DNA from: Niastella soli
GTDB taxonomy: Bacteria > Bacteroidota > Bacteroidia > Chitinophagales > Chitinophagaceae
Assembly: GCF_017742245.1 (NCBI RefSeq)
Contig: NZ_JAGHKO010000001.1
Span: 1,393,061 to 1,457,060, forward strand
Length of the DNA stretch: 64,000 nucleotides
Reading direction: 5' to 3'
This document shows, piece after piece, positions 32,554 through 41,836 of the stretch (the first letter of the stretch is position 1; each line of letters opens with the position of its first letter). The translations under genes were made by a program, and so were the position numbers. Below the pieces are notes generated by a model. That model worked only from the letters and a program-made list of their open reading frames with translations, was not told where the DNA came from and did not search any database.

Positions 32554-35500
32554 TTATCTACTCATAACCAGTTTCACTGCGGTGCCGGTATTGATCTCTG
32601 ACTTCAATGTGAGTTTAGCATTAATGGTGGCAGCGCGGCGGCGCATTTCGCTAAGACCTCTTGACAATTCCACCAATTCAACATCGAACCCTTTGCCATC
32701 ATCCTGTATACATAAAATAAGGGATGGGCTTTTGTAGCGCAGGTTTACCTCAATAAATTTGGCTTGTGAATGACGGGCGGCATTGTTTACCGCTTCTTTA
32801 AAGATGCTCAGCATTTCATAGCGGGTTTCCATACGTAAGCGAACCTCTTTTGCCTGCTCATCAACCTGGAAAATAATGGATGGCGTATACATGCTCTCCA
32901 TTTCAGCCGCGTAATCTCTCATTCTGTCTAACGTATGTTGCAGCGTATCGTTTTCCGGGTTAATGCTCCACACCATATCATACATGGCCTGTACCATCCG
33001 GTTGCTGCTGTCGCTGATCTGAATTATATACTCCTTGGTGCGTTCAGTATCGGTATCAATTTTGGTCTTAGCCAGCTCGCTGGTGATATTGATGCTGCTT
33101 AGGGAATTACCCATGTCTTCGGTAAGACTGGTTGCAATACGATTACGCACACTTTCCGTAGCCTTTATTTTTTGCATCCTTAATTTATCAAACCACAAGA
33201 AAATTCCAAGGCAAACAAAAAGGATGACCCCAACAAACCACCAGGTTTGCCAGTAGATCGGTTTTACTTTTATGATAAGAGTGGTAGTATTTCTTCCTGG
33301 TTTTCCTTCGCTGTCTTCTGTTACTGCAGTAAAGGTATAGGTGCCTGGAGGCAGGAAAGGATATACAGCCTGGTTAGAGATATCGGCCCGTATCCAGTCT
33401 TTATCAATTTTATCAAGTTTATATTTTATTATGGAAGTGGAATTATACATGAGCGATGACAGCTCAATAGTAATGTTATTTTGATAGGGCTCCAGTTCTA
33501 TTAATTTCAAATTTCGCAATGAATCAACTAACAGCGAATTGTTTTGCACTTTGAAGCCGGAAATGGTAACATCGGGCAATGAATCAACCAGGTCAATATG
33601 CTTGGGATCGAATACAATGAACTGATTGCTGCTGCCAAATAATAGCCGTCCATCAGACAGGCAGGCAGAAGCCCCCACCATAAAGTGATCATTGATAATC
33701 CCATCTATTCTATCGAATACAATGGCAATATTTTTTTTGTAAAGGCTGATCCGTAACAGACCGGTACTTTGGGTGACCCATATATACCCGTTCCTGTCTT
33801 TTTGAATAGCAGCCACATCATTGGGTCTGGTATTACCCAGGCGAATGGGTTGAATGGTTTGCTTTATGGGATTGTAAATATTAATACCTCCGCAGCCAAT
33901 GAAAATGGTGGAATCGTCATAATTACATATAGCGGTGGCATTTATACCAGGAAGCTGTTGATTAGCCGGCCCTTCCGTTGAAAAATGATGCAGCACCTGA
34001 TTGTTGTTTACATCAAGTATATATACGCCGTTGGTATTGGTGGCCACCATCAGGTTACCGCTTTTATCAATACCAAGCGCATTGATAGTGTTTGCCTCTA
34101 CGGCGGTTATTTTTTCAACGTGCTGTGTAAAATCATCTCCATGCCCTGTTCTGGTATATTTATACAACCCGCGTGCATAGGTGCCGAGCCATAAATTACC
34201 ATTCCTGTCTTCTGCAAGCTGGCAAATGGTAGAACCTTCCACAGCGGGTACTTCAAAATATTTGGCAGCCCTTGTTTTGCGATCGTATTTATATAGACCA
34301 CCTGGTTGGGTACCCATCCAGATAGTTCGGCCGTCATTCCCTTGCAACATGTGCCACACAACCGCCGAATTATTTTCACTGATACCTTTTATGCCCACCG
34401 GTATGTTGTTAAAAGAAGAATCATACCGGTAAATACCATTGCCCCAGGCGCCCATTAAAACGGTGCCATTATCTTCAATAAAGCTGAGTGCAGACCCTTC
34501 ACCAGGTGCATTTTTTACCCGGTTAAAATGATGCACATTTAGGAAATATTCTTTCGATGGGTTGAACCGGAATAGACCATTGTTATTTGTTGCCACCCAC
34601 AGGTTTTCTTCCCGGTCTTCGCGCAGGTCGCAAACTTTTTCAAAGGCAATGCTTTGATCGTTGGTATACCCGTTGTGTACCAGCTGGAATTTATTCTCTT
34701 TCTCATGGTAACGGGCGAATATATTCAGCCCTTTTATCCAAACCGTACCATTCTTTTGTTCCATCATGGCATTCGGCTCGTTGTACTCTTTTACCAGTGG
34801 GAAAAAGCTATACTGTTTTAAGATGGTTGTCCTGGTTTGCAGGTTAAAACAAAAGAAGTAAGGTCCGCCAATGGTAGGAGGCCAAGTTAAAAACCATAAC
34901 CGATGTTTTGAATCCAGCAACATAGGTGCAACAAACGGAATGCGTCCATATTGCGTTATCAACAACTCGTTTTCCACATTGTGACCTGCATAACTCTGTT
35001 TGTGCGTTTGTGGGTTGTACACCACCATGCCAGAATCGGTGCCAATATAATATTTACCTGTTGTCACATCTTCACAAAAAGAAATGATCGCCCATTTGGG
35101 AGGAAGCGGCATCAGGTTCGCTGCGGAAACAAACTGGTTGTCTTTTTCATTATAAACCAACAACTCACTCTTGAAGCAAAGTAAATAGATCTTACCATGG
35201 CTGTCGGTAAAGATCTTTTTATCGGCTAACAGGGAGCTTTTTTTAACGGGCTGAATAGCTACGGGCGTATACCGGAAGTATTTGGTATCGAAAACCCCTA
35301 CCTGCCCGGAGCCTGTGAGTAACCAGAGTTTATTCTTTTTACAACGGAAAAGCTGGTGGATGCTGTTTTCCGGAATGCTGGTGGAATCGTTCTTTCGATA
35401 ATAAAAGCTAATGAATCGGGTGCCATCGAAACGCTGCAGGCCGGTGGAGGTCCCTAACCACATATAACCAGCCTCATCCTGAACAACGGCCCTTACATCG

Positions 35501-35616
35501 TATCCTGCCAGTCCTTTATCGGTACCGTAATGGGCAAAGGCATATTGCCTTTCATCCTGCGACAGGCAAACCAGGGAGTAAATACAAGCGAGAACAAATA
35601 AGAATGATCGTTGCAC
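32554..35616 (-). CDS. Two-component regulator propeller sensor kinase lacking the phosphoacceptor histidine
   Basis: 1020 residues. Signal peptide (about 1-19), then Reg_prop repeats forming two seven-bladed propellers (about 25-680; repeated units such as GYMWLGTSTGLQRFDG), a Y_Y_Y domain (about 690-775), a membrane helix (about 785-805) and a HisKA_3/HATPase kinase. The HATPase N and G boxes are intact (KEAVNNAARHS and DDGKGFD). However, the H-box reads RIATSLTEDMGNSLSSI where the family has RIA-x-DLHDD-x-G: the phosphoacceptor His is Thr832 (ACC codon, 33121-33123). Autophosphorylation at this site should be impossible, so it may act through a partner or be a decoy. It has no response regulator of its own beside it; the LytTR pair is convergent. 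Confidence 0.9.
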   Translation of the reverse strand: MQRSFLFVLACIYSLVCLSQDERQYAFAHYGTDKGLAGYDVRAVVQDEAGYMWLGTSTGLQRFDGTRFISFYYRKNDSTSIPENSIHQLFRCKKNKLWLLTGSGQVGVFDTKYFRYTPVAIQPVKKSSLLADKKIFTDSHGKIYLLCFKSELLVYNEKDNQFVSAANLMPLPPKWAIISFCEDVTTGKYYIGTDSGMVVYNPQTHKQSYAGHNVENELLITQYGRIPFVAPMLLDSKHRLWFLTWPPTIGGPYFFCFNLQTRTTILKQYSFFPLVKEYNEPNAMMEQKNGTVWIKGLNIFARYHEKENKFQLVHNGYTNDQSIAFEKVCDLREDREENLWVATNNNGLFRFNPSKEYFLNVHHFNRVKNAPGEGSALSFIEDNGTVLMGAWGNGIYRYDSSFNNIPVGIKGISENNSAVVWHMLQGNDGRTIWMGTQPGGLYKYDRKTRAAKYFEVPAVEGSTICQLAEDRNGNLWLGTYARGLYKYTRTGHGDDFTQHVEKITAVEANTINALGIDKSGNLMVATNTNGVYILDVNNNQVLHHFSTEGPANQQLPGINATAICNYDDSTIFIGCGGINIYNPIKQTIQPIRLGNTRPNDVAAIQKDRNGYIWVTQSTGLLRISLYKKNIAIVFDRIDGIINDHFMVGASACLSDGRLLFGSSNQFIVFDPKHIDLVDSLPDVTISGFKVQNNSLLVDSLRNLKLIELEPYQNNITIELSSLMYNSTSIIKYKLDKIDKDWIRADISNQAVYPFLPPGTYTFTAVTEDSEGKPGRNTTTLIIKVKPIYWQTWWFVGVILFVCLGIFLWFDKLRMQKIKATESVRNRIATSLTEDMGNSLSSINITSELAKTKIDTDTERTKEYIIQISDSSNRMVQAMYDMVWSINPENDTLQHTLDRMRDYAAEMESMYTPSIIFQVDEQAKEVRLRMETRYEMLSIFKEAVNNAARHSQAKFIEVNLRYKSPSLILCIQDDGKGFDVELVELSRGLSEMRRRAATINAKLTLKSEINTGTAVKLVMSR

Positions 35617-35960
35617 AATTGGTAATGAATCATCAAATATAAACTTTTGACAAAGTAAAATGTGGATTTAGCCTGATGAATTGTTGATAAGATGGTTGAA
35701 CCGGAGAAAAACCGGAATGGATTGTAAGAGCGCTTAACCAGTTTCGACATTTCAAACAAAATCAATAGCAACTCATACAGGCTTTACTACCTACGGGCCA
35801 TTCTTTATATCAAATTTACAGGGTCATAATTATTTATGGCGTCTTCGCATGAACCGACTAACAACAAATCGGCTAGTCAACTGGTGGTTATATAAGATAG
35901 TTATCAGTCACATGTGAGAAAAGGGGAACCCCGACGTTACAGTCGGGGTTTATTGTTTAC
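35617..35960. other. Gene-free region upstream of the propeller kinase gene
   Basis: 344 bp between the start of the propeller kinase gene and the end of the ompA-like gene. It holds a fragment of the dispersed repeat (AAGATAGTTATCA, 35893-35905) and a terminator hairpin (35927-35950). A promoter for the kinase should lie here, but no clear TAnnTTTG element was seen. Confidence 0.5.
35927..35950 (-). terminator. Terminator after the OmpA-family gene
   Basis: AACCCCGAC (35927-35935) pairs with GTCGGGGTT (35942-35950). On the minus strand a pyrimidine tract TTCCCCTTTT follows, consistent with termination of the leftward gene ending at 35961. Confidence 0.7.
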
Positions 35961-37241
35961 TTATTTTATCACCTTCATGTCAATTCTTCTGTTGGCTGCT
36001 TTCCCTTCTTTTAATTTATTATCTGCCACCGGTTCTGCTTCGCCTTTTCCTTCAGTTTCAAGTCTGGAACCATCAATTCCATATTCATTTACCAGGGCTG
36101 TTTTTACTGCTTCTGCGCGTTTTTGCGATAAAAGCAGATTGTCTTTATCGTTGCCATCACTATCGGTATGACCGGTTATTTTTATCCGCACTTCTTTATA
36201 GTCATTTAAAATGCCTGCTATTTCTTTTATAGTACCATACGATTCCGGTTTAAGCGTAGCGGCATTTACATCAAATAAAATAGAAGTGGTGCTGAATTTT
36301 CCTTCATCAATTAGTTTATGCCGGGTGTCGGGCAAACCCTTGGCCATTTTTATATTGCTGAGATATATTCCGTACTGGCTGTCGTTATAATTAGTGTGGT
36401 GAATCCTTATCTGCAGCTGATTCATTACATAGTTCAGCGGTACTCCTTTGGGGATATCAAATATTTTTACCTCATTTGCCCACATGCGGTACCGTTCTTT
36501 CTGCACCTGAATGGCAATGTGTACGGGACGGCCGTACCATTGTTCCAGCTCAGGAATGCTTTTGGGTTCACCGGTAAAAAAGCCTTTTCCATCCACGTAC
36601 GATTTCAGCACAACCTTTGAACTTTTAAACTCACCCGGGGTAAACAAAGCAGTTACCGCACCGTATTTGTCGTAGTCCTTTAAAAAGTCATTTGCCGTAG
36701 TGGCTTCGGTGCCTGATGAAAAAAGACCAAAAGAAACCTGTGGATACATCCAGCCATTGTTTTTTAATTGCAGAATGATATCGAATTCGATAGTATAGTT
36801 TTCACTGAAGGCTGTTTTGTTAGCGGTAAGATAGGTGAAAGGGTGATGAACGCGAAGCCATTTGCCGGGATACTTATCAAGGCTGGTTATTTCGCCGGTG
36901 CCATTGGTGTTCCAACCGGTAGGCAGTTCGCCCATGGCTTCCTGCTCGAAGTTTTCGTAATAGAAGATGGTAGATCCGGCAATGAAATCAAATTTCGAGG
37001 TGCTTTTTAAAACCGGTTCATCCGCTACGGTTGTATTACTCGAAGACGTTGTGGCAGGAGATGCCGTTTTTGTGGTGGATTTTCCTTCTGCCTTATCCAA
37101 CCCTTTATCAATGGCAGCATCAACCTTTTGATCAATCCGTTGGTTTACTTTGTTTTTAACTTTATTAACAAGTCCGCCCAGCTGGGCGGAGCCAACAAAT
37201 GGAAATGTGGCAAACAGTGCAGCCACTGCAAAATTTTTCAT
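35961..37241 (-). CDS. OmpA-family outer-membrane-associated protein
   Basis: 426 residues. Signal peptide to about residue 19 (VGSAQ), then a lysine/alanine-rich segment, a beta-rich domain of about 200 residues (residues 85-305, possibly concanavalin-like) and a C-terminal OmpA domain (about 310-426) with ILFDVNAATLKPES, ITGHTDSDGNDKDN, LSQKRAEAV and NRRIDMKVIK. The OmpA domain binds peptidoglycan through the diaminopimelate side chain. No beta-barrel is evident, so it is probably periplasmic or surface-attached. Confidence 0.88.
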   Translation of the reverse strand: MKNFAVAALFATFPFVGSAQLGGLVNKVKNKVNQRIDQKVDAAIDKGLDKAEGKSTTKTASPATTSSSNTTVADEPVLKSTSKFDFIAGSTIFYYENFEQEAMGELPTGWNTNGTGEITSLDKYPGKWLRVHHPFTYLTANKTAFSENYTIEFDIILQLKNNGWMYPQVSFGLFSSGTEATTANDFLKDYDKYGAVTALFTPGEFKSSKVVLKSYVDGKGFFTGEPKSIPELEQWYGRPVHIAIQVQKERYRMWANEVKIFDIPKGVPLNYVMNQLQIRIHHTNYNDSQYGIYLSNIKMAKGLPDTRHKLIDEGKFSTTSILFDVNAATLKPESYGTIKEIAGILNDYKEVRIKITGHTDSDGNDKDNLLLSQKRAEAVKTALVNEYGIDGSRLETEGKGEAEPVADNKLKEGKAANRRIDMKVIK

Positions 37242-37353
37242 GGTAATATGCTTTTATACTAAAGCTACCATGCTATATAAGCACCCAGATGGATAAGATG
37301 TGTGAAATGACAAATTGAGTGCGTGAATTGATGGCTGATCCAAAACCGCTAAA

Positions 37354-39579
37354 TCAACCTGCTGCTGCCAGTTGCAGACTCGTTTTCTTTATATCAGTCG
37401 TAACATCATGAATGATCCTGAATTCATCGGTTACAGATTTTACTTCCAGCAATAATTTGCGCGTGTCGGTATCTGTTAAACCCTGATGCAGTTCTTTTTG
37501 CCGGTTCATCATTAAATTGGTAACCCGTTTATCAATCATTTGCCATTGAGGTGTTCGGGCCGATTCGGCCTGGGTTGGTGCACCCTTAAGAATAGCTGTA
37601 GCCGCACAAAGCTCAGTTTCAATATAATTGGTTACCGGAATAAAATCTTTGGTTACGTTAGCCACCGCAAATTGCTGTCCGAAATTAGAGAGCGTGGCGA
37701 TGTGAGAGGTAAGCAGGTGGTTATATACCACAAACTGATGAATAAGATTGATATTTTTTTGCTGCCATTTAGGGTCCCCTAGCATGCGGGTAAAAGCATC
37801 GGATAAGTTGCCCAGGGCAACAAAGGCTTCTTTACGGCTTATGCGGTATTCGATGGGGGTAACCGGTTTACCCATAAAATTGGTGACGGCAGTTTTAAAC
37901 CAGGCGGTGTTCTTTTCAATAGCCGTAGCAATAAGGCTCGAGATCTGTGCACGTTCCCAAAGCGGAACGATCAGCAGATTAGCAATAAAGGCAATGATAG
38001 AGCCTATAGTGGTATCTATAAGTCGGTCTGTAAGTACATTTTTTAAGGGGATATCGTAAAGCAATTGAAAGATCAATAAAACATACGGCGTCATAAAAAT
38101 AACGGCGAACATATAATTAGTACGCAGCAGGCTGTATGTGCCCAGCATTAATACCAGCATGATCCCGAACAAAACGGTCCTGTCCTTTATAAAATACAGA
38201 ATACCCAAACCAATGATGGCGCCTGCAATAGTTCCAAACAGTCTTTCGAAATTCCGTTTTTTTGTAAGGCTGTACTGGGGTTTTAATATTACAATAATGG
38301 TGAGTAATATCCAGTAACTATGTCCCACATTCAGGAACAGGGAGGCTATATAACCAACCAGCGTGGCCAAACTTACCCGTAACGCATGTCTGAAATAGTT
38401 GGATTGCATGCTGAGGTTATCGATCAACACTTTAAAGCTGAAATCCTGCCGGTTCACAAATTTTTCATAGTCGTCGGGGGTGTTAATATTGGCAACATTC
38501 TGTTGATAGCTGGTGTATAAATGCAGGGTATGCATGCGGTTGGCAATATCTTCAATATTGCTCAATATATTCCGCATGGTAATATAGTACTCCAGCGTTT
38601 CGGGGGTCCTTTTCGTATTCCGTAGTTCGATGTAATAACGTCGGGTTTCTTGAATGGCATTGGCCAGGGCAGTGGTTTCCCGCGACCGGCGACCGCTTTT
38701 TACAGCTATGCTAATGTCATCCAGTTCGGCTGCCAGTTGCATGATCAGTTGTCGGTATCGGTTCATAAGCTCGGTACCTTCAAAAGCAGCATGCAGGTCT
38801 TTGTAGTCATCGTGGTACGAAGTCATGATCTGCTCAAACAGATCAACCAGGCTTCTGAAAAGCATCAACAGGGTGCGGCCGGTATTGGTTGTTTCTTTTA
38901 CAATGTCGCGACTTTTATAAAACAGTTCCCGAACCAGTTCCTGTTCTGTGTGAACGATTGCCTGTTGTTCTATCATCTGGCGATAGATCTTATCGAAGTC
39001 GGCATGTACATCATAAAACTGAGCGCGAATACGAATATAATTGGCAGTGGCGGCCATACATTCACCTAATGCCTGCTGACCTAACCGGTAGGGGGCAAAC
39101 TTATGAAGCAATAAACTTAAACCGGTATACCATAGACCGCCCAGTAAAATATACGCGGCCTGTATGAGCACTTCATTTCCCTGGCTTGGGTGCGACATTT
39201 GTAAAACCATGATAAGTAAAGCATTAACCCCAATAGCAATGGCACGGGCGCCATACACACCAATCATGGATAAAACAAAACAAAAAACGGTGATGAGAAT
39301 ACCCAGCAACACCGGATAGGCAGCTGAAAGGCTGGTAAAGGAGGCTACTACCACTAAAAACAACAGGCAGATAAGCATACCGTTGCGCCTGTGGTGAATA
39401 GGGCCAGGATTATCTGTACCGCTTACACACATGGCGCCCAGCGATACGGCCACCCCTTGTGACAGCATGTCGAAATAACTAAAAATAAGTGCGGGTAAAA
39501 CCACTCCTGCTGTAATACGTACGCCTGAGCTAAGGTAATAACTGTATAAAAAGCTCTTATACTTCTTTAGATAGTCCAT
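37354..39579 (-). CDS. FUSC/YccS-like inner-membrane protein
   Basis: 741 residues with two blocks of membrane helices (about residues 20-160 and 390-530), each followed by a large cytoplasmic helical domain, the duplicated design of the FUSC/YccS family. The first block includes SLGAMCVSGTDNPGP, a family marker. These proteins are thought to export aromatic acids or other small molecules, but the substrate is rarely proven. The gene appears to stand alone. Confidence 0.88.
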   Translation of the reverse strand: MDYLKKYKSFLYSYYLSSGVRITAGVVLPALIFSYFDMLSQGVAVSLGAMCVSGTDNPGPIHHRRNGMLICLLFLVVVASFTSLSAAYPVLLGILITVFCFVLSMIGVYGARAIAIGVNALLIMVLQMSHPSQGNEVLIQAAYILLGGLWYTGLSLLLHKFAPYRLGQQALGECMAATANYIRIRAQFYDVHADFDKIYRQMIEQQAIVHTEQELVRELFYKSRDIVKETTNTGRTLLMLFRSLVDLFEQIMTSYHDDYKDLHAAFEGTELMNRYRQLIMQLAAELDDISIAVKSGRRSRETTALANAIQETRRYYIELRNTKRTPETLEYYITMRNILSNIEDIANRMHTLHLYTSYQQNVANINTPDDYEKFVNRQDFSFKVLIDNLSMQSNYFRHALRVSLATLVGYIASLFLNVGHSYWILLTIIVILKPQYSLTKKRNFERLFGTIAGAIIGLGILYFIKDRTVLFGIMLVLMLGTYSLLRTNYMFAVIFMTPYVLLIFQLLYDIPLKNVLTDRLIDTTIGSIIAFIANLLIVPLWERAQISSLIATAIEKNTAWFKTAVTNFMGKPVTPIEYRISRKEAFVALGNLSDAFTRMLGDPKWQQKNINLIHQFVVYNHLLTSHIATLSNFGQQFAVANVTKDFIPVTNYIETELCAATAILKGAPTQAESARTPQWQMIDKRVTNLMMNRQKELHQGLTDTDTRKLLLEVKSVTDEFRIIHDVTTDIKKTSLQLAAAG

Positions 39580-40265
39580 GAGTTATTAAAGTACGTATTT
39601 TTAATGTGTATGCACTAAAAAAATGAAAATAACGAACGACTATTTGGCTTATTATAGTATTGGTAAATAATCCCTTATCAAATACCCAATCGATTTTATA
39701 GAAAAATGTTGCCTGCTATGGCCAATCTTACTATACCAGTGTTTTTTTTAGACTGTAAAGTTGTAACTTTAAAAAGCTGAATGATCATTGCCATCTAATA
39801 CAGATGGTGCCTTCCTGAAAATTTTACCAATTCACGTATACCTGCTATAATTTTTAAAGCTTTCCTTCCGTGCTCCCCATGTTTAAAGTTCATTTTAGGC
39901 AACGTGTGCCTGTTAATTATTTTACCCACCTTATTCATTCAAATCCACCCTGAATTGTACAACATATGCCACGCTTTTGTATATGTGCGGTTAAAAAAGC
40001 CTGCACATATAGGGGTACGGATATTGGCATCATTATTTCAGTTTTTTATACCGATTGCTTAACAATCAGAAAAACGAAAACTGCGTGTCTATTTTACTGT
40101 TGCATTACCTGGCCGGCAAGCATTCCTTAAATTAAATACAGATAAGCGATTCTCCCCTCTACCGTCTGAACCTATATAGGGCTGACAACATTAATGGTTA
40201 TGAAAGAAGGCCTCACTAACTATGAAAATGAAAAACACATTTGGTCATGTTTAAAATTTAGAACT
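39580..40265. other. Gene-free region
   Basis: Nearly 700 bp, A/T-rich, without a convincing gene, terminator or repeat. An in-frame ATG at 40194 upstream of the next gene could extend that gene by 24 residues. Otherwise I see nothing in it. Confidence 0.5.
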
Positions 40266-40517
40266 ATGGAGCTGGAAGAACCTGTTTTAAAAATCTTACG
40301 TAAGAAGTACCAACCATCTTCTTGTATCGAAACGCATTGCAATCACTACGATCTGTCATTTAAAACCGATAGGGAAGGTGATGCCATAGTGTTGGTCCTG
40401 GGCCGCAAGGATAACACCGGACAAATTAAAGGCGAACGCTTTACGCGACGGCTTCGCCAAATGGCAGATGGCAGGATCGTTAAAGAATTTTGGGAACACA
40501 AAGGCAAAGCAAGCTAA
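40266..40517 (+). CDS. Small protein of unknown function, 83 aa
   Basis: MELEEPVLKILRKKY starts the compact part. An ATG at 40194 would add 24 residues that look less like the rest, so I prefer 40266. The core is a mix of charged strands and helices (YDLSFKTDREGDAIVLVLG, then GERFTRRLRQMADGRIVKEF). I do not recognise a family. There is no signal or membrane span. It precedes the NlpE-like lipoprotein gene by 135 bp. Confidence 0.6.
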   Translation: MELEEPVLKILRKKYQPSSCIETHCNHYDLSFKTDREGDAIVLVLGRKDNTGQIKGERFTRRLRQMADGRIVKEFWEHKGKAS

Positions 40518-40652
40518 GGATGGGTCCTCTTTACTGAAGGGCAAATTACCAACATCCGTACCCTCTTTTTCTTCACTTAAATTAATAACGGCCCATTCTT
40601 TGTACGGTAACCTCTACTTTCCGGTAAAAATCCCTTTGGAAAATAATTAAAC

Positions 40653-41450
40653 ATGAAATCCTGTTTTGGCCTGTTTATGCTGGTTATTATAGCCTGCAAT
40701 GATCCTTCACCCGTACCTGTACCATCCCCATCGGATTCTACTATAATTGATACGCTATTTCCCCTACGTAATCTTGACACAGAGGAGTCAGATACGCCTA
40801 CTACCTTTATGCCGGGTTATTATACTGGCATTATTCCCTGCACTGATTGCAGCAATATCACCAGAAAAGTTTTATTATTATCCGACCATACCTTTCACCT
40901 GAAAGATGAATTTAACGGAAGGGAACTGCCACCGCAGGAAACGGAAGGCCGGTGGTTAACCACTAACGACCAATTGCAATTACTGGTGAACAACACCCTT
41001 ACCAAACGTTTTGCAGTTTCTAATAAAGGCTTAAAAGAAGTAAGTTTAACAGGCGCGCCTGATGCGCTTTACTCAAATTCCTATCTAAGTCGTAAAATAA
41101 TAGGCGCCGATAATATTGCCTGGATGGAAAAGAAAGCTGCTGGCATTGATTTTTTTGGCCTGGGTAATGAACCGTTCTGGCTAATTGAAATAGATAAAGA
41201 TAAACAGATCAGTTTTTTACAGGTAGATAGCAGTCACCCCACTGTATTTCCCTATGTGGCAGCTATACAACAGAACGGCCAGTACATTTATAATACAGAC
41301 ACTACTACATGTGGGATACAAATAATTATCACCCCTCAGTTTTGCAGCGATGGTATGAGCGATAACTGGTATGAATACAAGGTAGAAGCCAGGTATAATG
41401 GAATTACTTATATGGGGTGTGGCGTAAAATTGAATGGACTACCTGAGTGA
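40653..41450 (+). CDS. NlpE-like lipoprotein with C-terminal COG3650-type domain
   Basis: 265 residues. A lipoprotein signal ends with the lipobox VIIAC (Cys15). An NlpE-like N-terminal domain (about 50-150) carries the CxxC pair in YTGIIPCTDCSN, and a second domain (about 165-265) has GNEPFWLIEI, then CSDGMSD and GCGVKLNG, typical of COG3650-type domains. NlpE-type proteins report envelope stress and copper in enteric bacteria. The role in Bacteroidota is not established. Outer-membrane anchoring is expected. Confidence 0.8.
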   Translation: MKSCFGLFMLVIIACNDPSPVPVPSPSDSTIIDTLFPLRNLDTEESDTPTTFMPGYYTGIIPCTDCSNITRKVLLLSDHTFHLKDEFNGRELPPQETEGRWLTTNDQLQLLVNNTLTKRFAVSNKGLKEVSLTGAPDALYSNSYLSRKIIGADNIAWMEKKAAGIDFFGLGNEPFWLIEIDKDKQISFLQVDSSHPTVFPYVAAIQQNGQYIYNTDTTTCGIQIIITPQFCSDGMSDNWYEYKVEARYNGITYMGCGVKLNGLPE

Positions 41451-41533
41451 TTTCAGGATTTGAAAATAGATCAACAGTCCGAACATACATGAAATCTCTC
41501 CATCCCGACACCTCAAAATCAGCAATTCAAATG

Positions 41534-41809
41534 CTACACTTCTTCTGAGTTTTCTATTTCTGGCAAATGTGCTACATCTCTAAGAATAGCCCGTTCGTCT
41601 TCAATAGACAATTCGCCACCACCCCGTAAGGAGCGGTAATAAGCCTGACCCGCAGCAATGGCGGCTTCCCTGTCGTTCCCGCCCAGGGCCGCTTCATACT
41701 TATCTTTCAGGAGCTTTAGTGCATCAGTCTTATTCAGATAACCCACTGAAATAAAAATGATGATCAAAAACCCAAAGGCAAGGAACAGTATCTTTTCTGT
41801 CAGGGTCAT
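41534..41809 (-). CDS. Small membrane-anchored protein of unknown function, 91 aa
   Basis: One N-terminal membrane helix (about residues 6-24) followed by a soluble helical part with an acidic C-terminus. No family recognised. It starts 27 bp after the M1 peptidase gene in the same direction, so the two are probably co-transcribed. The membrane helix would place the soluble part in the cytoplasm or periplasm; the topology is unclear. Confidence 0.65.
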   Translation of the reverse strand: MTLTEKILFLAFGFLIIIFISVGYLNKTDALKLLKDKYEAALGGNDREAAIAAGQAYYRSLRGGGELSIEDERAILRDVAHLPEIENSEEV

Positions 41810-41836
41810 GCTTCATGATGTTTATACAAAGGTAAT

